A stretch of DNA of 64,000 nt, taken from Candidatus Paracaedibacter symbiosus. GTDB taxonomy: Bacteria > Pseudomonadota > Alphaproteobacteria > Paracaedibacterales > Paracaedibacteraceae. Shown here in pieces: positions 26,826-36,000 of the stretch (positions are counted from its first letter, which is position 1; the number at the start of each line of letters is the position of its first letter). Under the pieces are notes generated by a model. It was not told the DNA's origin. It was given only the letters and a program-made list of their open reading frames with translations, and ran no database searches. The stretch covers positions 289,396 through 353,395 of the forward strand of contig NZ_JQAK01000001.1 in assembly GCF_000757605.1 (NCBI RefSeq), given 5' to 3'. A program made the position numbers and the translations under genes.

Positions 26826-28097
26826 TTAGAAATTCTCGCGAATCCATCCCATAATCCGCGTCAAAATTGCTCCATCGTCATAAACTGGACTTATTTGACT
26901 TTCATCTCCAATATAGTCCCGCAAGGCAAATTTAAGGAGCCCCCCACAGGTTGAAAACATGGGCGTTGAGACAATATCACTGCCTCCCACAATTCCCTTT
27001 GGATAGCCAATTCGGATTTGTTTGCCCCAAATGTTGGAGGCAAGTTCCCGAATTCCTGGCAGCTGGCTACCCCCGCCAGTCAATACCACACGCTGGCACA
27101 CAAGGCGATCCATTCCCGAATGCTGTAATCGCTTCCAGATCATCTCCAGCATCTCTTCTGCCCGAGCGCGGATTATTTGCGTCAACAGCGACTTCGGGAC
27201 CTGGTTTGTAATCTGATGCATTCCCTCTCCCAGCTGGGGAACCAGGATCGTTTCTCTATCATCTGAGGACGAGAAAATAGTGGTACCATATAAAGTTTTA
27301 AGACGCTCAGCCTGCACGAGAGGAGTTGATAAACCTCTCGCAATATCACTAGTGATATGGGATCCCCCGATGGGAATGCTATCAATATGCACAAGTGCAC
27401 CGTCTAAAAATGAGGCAATGCTGGAATTACTCCCCCCTAAATCGATGATTGTAACTCCCAGCTCTAACTCATCATCGTCTAGAATAGACAATCCAGAGGC
27501 ATAGGGGGATACCACAAAGCCGCTGACATCTAAATGACAGCGACCAATGCAGTTGGCAATATTTTGCATCAACGATAATTGCGCCGATACAATATGCAGG
27601 CTAGCGGTGATTTTTTGGCCAACAAGTCCACGGGGATCCTTAATACCTTCAACATCGTCCAAGGCATAAGCAATCGGCAAAACGTGAATAATTTGCGAAT
27701 AGGGATTCACAAAAGACGCACGCCCTAATGCCATCAATTGGCGAATTTGAATATCACTAATCACTTGACCGTTAAGCGCAATCTCCACATCAACTGTGTG
27801 AGATTTCGTGCATGACGCTGCTAAATTAACATACACTTCTTCAATCGTATCCCCAGCCATTTGCTCTGCTGAATGAACTGCATTTAAAATCGAATCTTCC
27901 AGCTCCTCTAAATTTGTGATAGTGCCATTCTTGATCCCGCGGGAAACTTGGTAACCAAGCCCGATTATTTTAAGATTTTCGCCGCTCGCACGCTCATCAA
28001 GCTTGGCAATTGCACAACATACTTTGCTGCCGCCGATGTCAATCGCAGTGAAGATATTCTTCTTACGTTTTGGTGTTTTTTTGAATAAAATACTCAT
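26826..28097 (-). CDS. ftsA: Cell division protein FtsA
   Basis: 423 residues. It is the actin-like ATPase that ties FtsZ to the membrane. Seen: phosphate-1 FTAIDIGGSKVCCAIAKL, the SHS2-type subdomain 1C (VYVNLAASCTKSHTVDVE), phosphate-2 VTIIDLGGSNSSIASFLDG, the adenosine motif VVLTGGGSQLPGIRELA, and a C-terminal amphipathic end ILTRIMGWIRENF, the membrane-targeting helix. No ftsQ lies upstream; ftsQ is about 17 kb away on the other strand. Confidence 0.96.
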   Translation of the reverse strand: MSILFKKTPKRKKNIFTAIDIGGSKVCCAIAKLDERASGENLKIIGLGYQVSRGIKNGTITNLEELEDSILNAVHSAEQMAGDTIEEVYVNLAASCTKSHTVDVEIALNGQVISDIQIRQLMALGRASFVNPYSQIIHVLPIAYALDDVEGIKDPRGLVGQKITASLHIVSAQLSLMQNIANCIGRCHLDVSGFVVSPYASGLSILDDDELELGVTIIDLGGSNSSIASFLDGALVHIDSIPIGGSHITSDIARGLSTPLVQAERLKTLYGTTIFSSSDDRETILVPQLGEGMHQITNQVPKSLLTQIIRARAEEMLEMIWKRLQHSGMDRLVCQRVVLTGGGSQLPGIRELASNIWGKQIRIGYPKGIVGGSDIVSTPMFSTCGGLLKFALRDYIGDESQISPVYDDGAILTRIMGWIRENF

Positions 28098-28706
28098 AAA
28101 TATAGATTATAGAAACTTCATAAAATATCATAGTAAATCTTCATTAAAGTTTAATGTTTTGTTAACTATGAGTGGGGGCTGTAAGAGCTAGGTTTACCCT
28201 ATTGTCACCCTGGCCCTGCATATATACTAAATTTAGCTAGAGGTCTGGCATTTTCCAAGCGGACTTGATCCTCTTTGAACGAGTCTACTTTACCTTTTGA
28301 GTTGGGTAATTCTCTTAGATTACTTAATCTAAATTTAACATTAATTCTGGCTAAAAATGTCTCAAAATTATCTTTTTCTCGACTGAGTATAATTAGCGAA
28401 TAAATTGAGATTTTCTAAGCCAAGCTTTGACGCTCTTTCCTATATCGCACTCACGTTATTTTAGTCCACTAAACATCTAAAATTCCGCACATTGTGCTTA
28501 ACTTTTAATAAAGATGCTTTTCGCATCCCCATTTGAAGGAAGTACTGCTTATTTTTCAAGTATATTTTTTAAATAATATATATATTTTTGTTTTTTTACT
28601 ATTGGTTAACTATCCATTCTTTTGGGTATGTTGGTTGCTAAAAATTTGAACCATATTTATGATAAACACATGGATAATTATAACTGTGTAAATATACGTG
28701 ATTCCT
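28098..28706. other. Intergenic region between divergent ftsA and the RND efflux operon
   Basis: About 600 bases with no supported gene; a copy of the dispersed repeat (GGCTAAAAATGTCTCA, 28348-28363) is inside. The last 150 bases before the efflux operon are very AT-rich and include runs of T and TA repeats (28560-28600), a likely promoter or nucleoid-protein binding zone. No regulator gene (TetR or two-component) stands next to the efflux operon. Confidence 0.45.
28348..28363 (+). repeat. Copy of the dispersed GCTAAAAATGTCTCA repeat
   Basis: GGCTAAAAATGTCTCA matches the 2018-2033 copy over 15 bases and the 18725-18740 copy with one base missing. It is intergenic like the others. Confidence 0.5.
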
Positions 28707-29993
28707 ATGGATTCTGAAAATAGCATCAAATCCTATTCCTTGCCCGTCATGAAGCATCAAGTTGCTGTTTATATTGAAAAAATTCAAACAACTAAACATG
28801 GTCGCCAAGTTTTAAAAATCATTTCTCTTTTGCTCATCATCGCAATTGCCGCCATGATTCAGATTAAAACCACCCCCTCCCTTCACTTAACAATGACGAC
28901 TAAGCAGGGAGCAGGTAACAAACAACCAATGCTTGTGCGCACTGCCTCTTCCAAAACAGCGGATGTGCCAGTTTATCTCTCTGCGCTGGGGTCAGTTACC
29001 CCCCTTTACACCGTCACGGTCAAAACACAAATCAACGGCCAACTCCAAAAAATCTTATTTAAAGAAGGGCAAGCCGTTAAAGAAGGTGAGCTTCTTGCCC
29101 AAATCGACGACCGTCTTTATCAGGCACAGTTGACGCAGTACGAAGGCCAATTGGAGCGCGATAAAGCACTTCTCGCCAATGCCAAGCTTGATCTTAAACG
29201 TTATCAAACTCTTTATAAACAAGACTCAGTCTCGCAACAAACTCTTGATACACAAGTCTCTTTAGTCAAACAATATGAAGGTGCTGTTAAAACCGATGAG
29301 GGGCAGATCCAGGCAATAAAGGTCAATCTCATTTATTGTAAAATTACCTCCCCGATTACAGGGCGCGTTGGTTTGCGCCTCGTGGATCCGGGTAACTATG
29401 TTCAAACATCAGACACAACAGGAATTGCTGTCTTGAACCAAACCAAACCCATTACTGTGGTTTTTACGATACCCGAAGACAATGTGCCCGAGGTCTTCAA
29501 TAAAGTTCGGCAAGAGGATAAACTAGTGGTTGAGGCCTACGATCGCTGGCAAAACAAGCTTTTGGACACTGGTATCTTAATGACAATGGACAACCAGATT
29601 GATACAGCCACAGGTACCGTGAAACTGAAAGCTTCCTTTGACAACCCTCATGAAACCCTCTTTCCCAATCAATTCGTTAACATTAAACTTTTAGTGACGA
29701 CATTAAAAGCAGCCATTCTTATTCCCACATCCGCGGTGCAGCATGGTTCAAAAGGAACCTATGCCTATATAACTGATGACAATAAAACGGCGAAGATTCA
29801 ATATGTTACCACCGGTATTACCTATCAAGATGACACTGTGATCAAAGAAGGCCTTACAGCAAATCAGCAGGTGATTATAGAGGGCATAGATAAGCTCACT
29901 GATGGCGCTGCGATTAAGGTACCCGAGATTAAGGAACCCAAGGCTGAACCGAAGCTCGACATGATTGCGTCTCAAAAAAAGACATCGTCATGA
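28707..29993 (+). CDS. RND efflux periplasmic adaptor (membrane fusion protein), MdtA-like
   Basis: 428 residues from the ATG at 28707; a GTG three codons earlier is less likely. The N-terminus has one transmembrane anchor (IISLLLIIAIAAMI, about 38-51) rather than a lipobox. The adaptor order is present: beta-barrel/lipoyl half SVTPLYTVTVKTQINGQL with FKEGQAVKEGELLAQID, an alpha-helical hairpin (AQLTQYEGQLERDKALLANA to VKQYEGAVKTDEGQ), the second lipoyl half ITSPITGRVGLRLVDPG, and the membrane-proximal part. It bridges the inner-membrane pump to the outer-membrane channel. Its stop overlaps the next start by four bases (ATGA), so the three genes form a coupled operon. Confidence 0.93.
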   Translation: MDSENSIKSYSLPVMKHQVAVYIEKIQTTKHGRQVLKIISLLLIIAIAAMIQIKTTPSLHLTMTTKQGAGNKQPMLVRTASSKTADVPVYLSALGSVTPLYTVTVKTQINGQLQKILFKEGQAVKEGELLAQIDDRLYQAQLTQYEGQLERDKALLANAKLDLKRYQTLYKQDSVSQQTLDTQVSLVKQYEGAVKTDEGQIQAIKVNLIYCKITSPITGRVGLRLVDPGNYVQTSDTTGIAVLNQTKPITVVFTIPEDNVPEVFNKVRQEDKLVVEAYDRWQNKLLDTGILMTMDNQIDTATGTVKLKASFDNPHETLFPNQFVNIKLLVTTLKAAILIPTSAVQHGSKGTYAYITDDNKTAKIQYVTTGITYQDDTVIKEGLTANQQVIIEGIDKLTDGAAIKVPEIKEPKAEPKLDMIASQKKTSS

Positions 29994-32900
29994 GTCCCTC
30001 TCGTCCCTTTATTCTGCGCCCGATTGCCACCTCCCTTGTGATGGCCGCACTTTTGCTTTTAGGGATATTAGCGTACCGTTTGCTGCCTGCTTCATCTCTA
30101 CCAGAAGTCGATTATCCAACAATTCGCATTTCGACATTTTATCCTGGGGCAAGCCCCGATGTGATGGCGTCTCTTATCACAGCACCTTTAGAAAAGCAAT
30201 TGGGCCAGATGACGGCACTCAGCCAAATGACGTCCACCAGTTCGAATGGTTCCTCCATCATTACCGTCAAATTTAATCTTGAGTTGAGTCTTGATGTGGC
30301 GGAGCAAGAAGTGCAAGAAGCAATCAATGCTGCCACTACTTACCTACCAACGGATTTACCTAACCCACCGATTTATAACAAGGTAAACCCCGCTGACACA
30401 CCCATTGTAACGTTGGCTTTAACTACCAAAACCTTGCCCCTTACTGAAGTTGAGGACTTTGCTGATACCAGGCTCTCGCAAAAGATTGCCCAACTTTCGG
30501 GCGTTGGTTTGGTCAGCATCAGTGGCGGCCAGCGTCCCGCCGTGCGGATTCAGTGCAATCCCAATGCATTATCTTCCTATGGTTTAACTCTGGAGGATAT
30601 TCACACCGCCATCGACGCCGCAAGTCTCAACCGCCCGAAAGGAAGCTTTGATGGCATTGCCCAAAGTTTGACGATTAATGCCAATGATCAATTACTCACC
30701 AGCAGCGAGTTTAAAAAGGTTATTGTTTCTTATAAAAATAATGCTCCTGTCCGCGTCTCAGATATTGCGGAAGTGATTGATGGTGCGGAAGATGTCCGCC
30801 AAGCCGCCTGGATTAACGATGAACAAGCGATTATCCTTAACATTCAACGTCAGCCAGGTGCCAATGTCATCGAAGTGGTGGATCGCATCAAAAATCTCTT
30901 GCCCAAAATCAGTGCTACCTTACCTGGTGATGTGAAGCTTACTCTCGTCACCGATCGCACGACCACCATTCGTGCCTCGGTCGCTGATGCGCAATTTGAT
31001 CTGCTGATCTCAATTCTTTTAGTGGTCTTGGTTGTTTTTATTTTTTTACGGAATGTTTCGGCCACCTTAATCCCGAGTGTTGCCGTACCGCTCTCGCTGA
31101 TTGGGACGTTGACGGTAATGTATTTGATGGGGTTCAGCCTCAACAATCTCACTCTCATGGGGCTTACCATTGCGGCAGGGTTTGTGGTAGACGACGCTAT
31201 CGTCATGATTGAAAATATCGCGCGTTATATCGAAGAAGGGGAACGCCCCTTGCAAGCCGCCCTTAAAGGAGCTGAACAAATTGGTTTCACCATCCTATCT
31301 CTCACTGTTTCATTGATTGCCGTGATGATACCTCTATTGTTCATGGGGGATATTATTGGCCGCTTGTTCCGCGAATTTGCCATTACTCTATCTGTCACAA
31401 TTTTAATGTCAGCTTTTGTTTCCCTCACCTTAACACCGATGCTTTGCGCTCGGTTTTTGTCCGCTCGCACTGACAACCCCGAAAATTGGTTGGCACAGGT
31501 GTCAAAGACCATGCAAGATAAGGTGGTTGACGCTTATGCTAGATCCCTCAAAACCGTCTTTCGTTACCAAAAAGAGGTATTAATTATTGCTGGTGTTACG
31601 GTGGGATTGACAGGAGTTTTGTTCTATTTCATCCCCAAGGGTTTTTTCCCGATTCAGGATACCGGCGTGATTCAAGGGATTACACAAGCACCGGAATCTG
31701 TTTCTTTCAAAGCCATGGCCCAGCGCCAACGGGCGATCGCGGCTGTCGTGCTAGAAGACCCTGCCGTTGAAGGTTTATCTTCTTTTATCGGGATTGATGG
31801 CACCAATACTACCCTCAACGGTGGCCGTCTGTTAATTAATCTCAAACCTATGGAAATAAGGAAATTGTCCGCCAGCGATATTATTCGACGGCTTCAGGAA
31901 AAAGTGGATAAAGTTGCTGATATTAAGCTTTTCATGCAGCCGGTCCAAGATTTATCCATCGATGACCGGGTCAGCCGTACTCAATATCAGTATAGCCTCA
32001 ACGGTCCTGATGAAAAGGAAGTGACGCGCTGGAGCGACAAGCTCATCACCAAATTGCGGGGTGAGAAAGGGATGCAGGATGTCGCTAGCGATCAACTTAA
32101 CAACGGCTTGCAAACGCTGATTACTATTGACCGCGATACGGGGGCTCGCCTGGGAATTACGGTGCAAGAAATTGACAATATTCTTTATGATGCCTTTGGT
32201 CAGCGCCAAATCTCAACGCTTTATACTCAAGTTAATCAATATCACGTGATCCTTGAAATCTTGCCAGAATTGCAGCAGATACAAAAAGCGTTGGATAATA
32301 TTTACCTGACTTCCTCTGCTGGAGCTTCCATCCCCCTTCGAACACTGACAAAGATTAAACAGACAACTGGCCCGTTGCTGATCAACCGTCAAGGTCAATT
32401 CCCCGTTTCAACTATATCCTTCAACTTAAGTCCAGGAGCGGCTTTAGGTGATGCCATTCACGCCATCGATAAAGCCAAACAAGAGCTCGGTATTCCGGAA
32501 AGCATCGTCACCAATTTTGAAGGATCAGCCAAAGTTTTTCAAAGCTCTCTTGCCAATGAAGGGCTTCTGATCCTGGCGGCCATTATTGTTGTCTATATTG
32601 TTTTGGGCATTTTGTATGAACATTATATTCATCCGATTACTATCCTCTCTACCCTACCCTCTGCTGGGATGGGTGCGTTGATTGCTCTGATCCTTTTCGG
32701 TCAGGAGCTAAGTGTGGTGGCCTTGATTGGGATTATCCTCCTCATAGGGATTGTTATGAAAAATGCGATTATGATGATTGACTTTGCGCTTGAATTAGAG
32801 CGCGTCCATAAAAAATCAGCGCAAGAGGCGATCTATGAAGCGTGTTTGCTGCGGTTCCGTCCTATTTTAATGACGACAATGGCGGCGATTTTAGGAGCCG

Positions 32901-33076
32901 TTCCATTGGCCATTAGTCAAGGTATGGGCGCTGAGCTTAGACAACCCCTCGGCATTGCGATTATTGGTGGCTTGATGGTGAGCCAACTCCTCACCCTTTA
33001 CACAACACCCATCATTTACATGGCTTTTGACCGATTGATGCGCTCGCTGTCACCTTTGCGAGGGACCCCTTCATGA
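29990..33076 (+). CDS. RND multidrug efflux permease, MdtB-like
   Basis: 1028 residues, full length for a 12-helix HAE1-family pump, driven by the proton gradient. Seen: N-terminal FILRPIATSLVMAALLLLGI, the relay residues in helix 4 (GFVVDDAIVMIENIARYIE, two Asp), the helix 10 Lys in LIGIVMKNAIMMIDFALE, and the conserved PLEKQLGQMTAL near the N-terminus of the porter domain. As in MdtABC, two different permeases follow one adaptor and may form a heterotrimer. Overlaps its neighbours by ATGA on both sides. Confidence 0.95.
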   Translation: MSPSRPFILRPIATSLVMAALLLLGILAYRLLPASSLPEVDYPTIRISTFYPGASPDVMASLITAPLEKQLGQMTALSQMTSTSSNGSSIITVKFNLELSLDVAEQEVQEAINAATTYLPTDLPNPPIYNKVNPADTPIVTLALTTKTLPLTEVEDFADTRLSQKIAQLSGVGLVSISGGQRPAVRIQCNPNALSSYGLTLEDIHTAIDAASLNRPKGSFDGIAQSLTINANDQLLTSSEFKKVIVSYKNNAPVRVSDIAEVIDGAEDVRQAAWINDEQAIILNIQRQPGANVIEVVDRIKNLLPKISATLPGDVKLTLVTDRTTTIRASVADAQFDLLISILLVVLVVFIFLRNVSATLIPSVAVPLSLIGTLTVMYLMGFSLNNLTLMGLTIAAGFVVDDAIVMIENIARYIEEGERPLQAALKGAEQIGFTILSLTVSLIAVMIPLLFMGDIIGRLFREFAITLSVTILMSAFVSLTLTPMLCARFLSARTDNPENWLAQVSKTMQDKVVDAYARSLKTVFRYQKEVLIIAGVTVGLTGVLFYFIPKGFFPIQDTGVIQGITQAPESVSFKAMAQRQRAIAAVVLEDPAVEGLSSFIGIDGTNTTLNGGRLLINLKPMEIRKLSASDIIRRLQEKVDKVADIKLFMQPVQDLSIDDRVSRTQYQYSLNGPDEKEVTRWSDKLITKLRGEKGMQDVASDQLNNGLQTLITIDRDTGARLGITVQEIDNILYDAFGQRQISTLYTQVNQYHVILEILPELQQIQKALDNIYLTSSAGASIPLRTLTKIKQTTGPLLINRQGQFPVSTISFNLSPGAALGDAIHAIDKAKQELGIPESIVTNFEGSAKVFQSSLANEGLLILAAIIVVYIVLGILYEHYIHPITILSTLPSAGMGALIALILFGQELSVVALIGIILLIGIVMKNAIMMIDFALELERVHKKSAQEAIYEACLLRFRPILMTTMAAILGAVPLAISQGMGAELRQPLGIAIIGGLMVSQLLTLYTTPIIYMAFDRLMRSLSPLRGTPS

Positions 33077-36000
33077 ATATTTCGATCCCTTTCATCCGCC
33101 GTCCGATTGGGACAACCCTCTTAGCATTTGGATTGGCATTGGCGGGTATTCTTGCTTTTAATTTGATGCCCGTTTCTCCTTTGCCACAAATTGAATTCCC
33201 GACAATTAGCATCCAGGCTACCCTCCCAGGCGCTGCCCCTGAAACTATGGCGACGTCCGTGGCAACACCCTTAGAGCGGCAACTCGGACGCATCGCAGGC
33301 ATTACCGAAATAACCTCCTCTTCAAGACTTGGAACAGCGCAAATTACCCTACAATTTGATCTGTCTCGCAATATAAATGGTGCAGCACGAGATGTACAGG
33401 CAGCCATTAACGCGGCGCGAAGCAATCTGCCAGCGGATCTACCTAGCAATCCAACTTACAAGATTGTCAATCCTTCTGATGCACCGATAATCATTCTTGC
33501 GCTGACTTCTGACACCTATAGCAGTGGTCAAATGTATGATATTGCATCTACCATCTTGCAGCAAAAGCTGTCTCAGGTGAATGGTGTTGGTCAAGTAATT
33601 GTCGGTGGTAGTTCGCTGCCCGCAGTCCGACTAGAGTTGAACCCAACAGCGCTCAACAAGTACGGGATTAGCCTTGAGCAGGTGCGAACTGCCGTGGCTG
33701 CGGCGAACAATAACCGTCCCAAAGGCCAGCTCTCCGACGAGATGCATTCTTACATAATTATGACCAATGATCAGCTCTTTAAAGCAGCTGATTACCAGCC
33801 TTTAATTATCTCTTATCAAAATAGCGCGCCGATTCGGCTTTCTGATTTGGGCGAGGTGATTGATTCGGTTGAAGATCTTCGTAACGCTGGTCTGAGTAAT
33901 GGTAAACCCTCTGTGCTCTTAATTATCTTCAAACAACCCGGTGCCAATATTATTGGGACTGTAGATAACGTGAAAAGCGCCCTCAGAAACTTAAAAGCAG
34001 ATATCCCCGCTGCCATCGATCTCAGCGTTGTTATGGATCGCACCACCACTATCCGTGCCTCTCTTAAAGATGTTGAATTTACTCTGATTTTGGCTGTTTG
34101 TTTAGTGATTTGGGTGATCTATCTGTTTTTAGGTAATTTTCGCGCGGCTCTTATCCCCAGCGTGGTTGTCCCCCTCTCATTACTAGGTACTTTTTGCGTT
34201 ATGTATCTTTGCGGCTTCAGCCTTGACAACTTGTCGCTGATGGCAATGACCATTGCCACAGGCTTTGTCGTAGATGATGCGGTGGTGGTTTTGGAAAACA
34301 TATCCCGCCATATTGAGGCCGGCCTTAAGCCGATACAGGCTGCAATTCTTGGTGCCAAAGAAGTTGGTTTTACCGTCCTCTCCATGAGCGCCTCGTTAAT
34401 TGCTGTTTTTATCCCTATTCTCTTGATGGGTGGAATTGTCGGTCGCCTTTTCCGTGAATTTGCTCTTACCCTTTCGATTGCGATTTTAATGTCGATGGTT
34501 GTTTCTCTCACCGTCACACCAATGATGTCGGCGTATATCTTAAAGCCTGAAAAAAAAGGTCATCACCAGGGGCGCGTAATGAACTTTATGATGCGTCACT
34601 ATCGCCAAAGTTTAGGTTGGGCTTTGCGACGGCCAAAATTCATGCTGACGCTCACTGCCGCAACGATTGCTTCTGATATTTTCCTATTCGTTATCATTCC
34701 TAAAGGATTCTTTCCCCAACAAGACGTAGGTCGAATAGTCGCGAGCATTCAGGCACAGCAAGATATTTCATTCCAAGCGCTAAAGCAAAAACTTAACGAC
34801 TACGTCAAAATTGTCAAAGATGATCCTGCCGTTGAAACTGTGGTTGGTTTTATCGGCGGTAATAGTGCGTCTGGCAACGCGGGCACCATGTACATCTCGT
34901 TGAAACCCCTCGAAGAGCGTAAGCTTCCCATCGACGATATTATGGGGCGACTGAGAGGAAAACTAGCAGCTATTCCTGGCGCGTCAGTTTATATGCGGGC
35001 AACGCAAGATTTGGTCATTGGTGGCCGTCAATCCAATGCTCTGTACCAGTATACCCTCACCTCTTATGACCTTAATGAACTCAACACCTGGGCGCCACGC
35101 GTACTAGAAAAACTCGCAACCCTGCCAGGCATTGTGGATGTCAATAGTGATCAGCTGAGCAATGGGAAGGAAGTATTTGTCACCATTGACCGTGATGCTG
35201 CTTCTCGACTTGGAGTATCACCACAAACAATTGACAATACTCTTTATGATGCATTTGGACAACGCCAAATCGCTATTATGTATACTGCTTTGAACCAATA
35301 TCACGTTGTTATGGAGCTGGCTCCTCAATACTGGCAGCGTCCAGAAACTCTTGATTTGATTTATGCCCCTTCTGCCACCAACAATCAGATCCCCTTGTCA
35401 GTGGTGACAAAATCCAAAATCTCAAATACCCTTTTATTGGTCAATCACCAAGGACAATTCCCTGCCGCCACCATTTCCTTTAACTTACTTCCCGGCTATT
35501 CACTGGGCCAAGCCGTCGAGATGATTAACGAGGCAACAACAGAAATTGGTATGCCTAAAGCAACCATGCATGGATCCTTCCAAGGTACAGCTCAAGCCTT
35601 TCAAGACTCGCTGTCTTCGCAACCTCTGTTAATTCTAGCAGCGCTTATTGCAGTCTATATCGTCCTTGGCATTTTGTATGAAAGTACAATTCACCCAATC
35701 ACAATTCTCTCCACCTTGCCCTCAGCTGGGATTGGCGCGATGATTGCCTTGCTCCTGACCGGAACAGAGCTTAGCATCATTGCTATCATTGGGATGATTC
35801 TTCTTATTGGCATTGTGAAGAAAAATGCGATTATGATGATTGACTTTGCCCTTGAGAAAGAACGCCAGCAACACAAATCAGCCATCGCTTCCATCTATGA
35901 AGCCTGTTTATTGCGTTTTCGTCCCATCATGATGACGACGATGGCGGCGATTTTAAGTGCGGTCCCCCTTGCATTTGGCAGTGGTGTTGGGTCAGAATTA

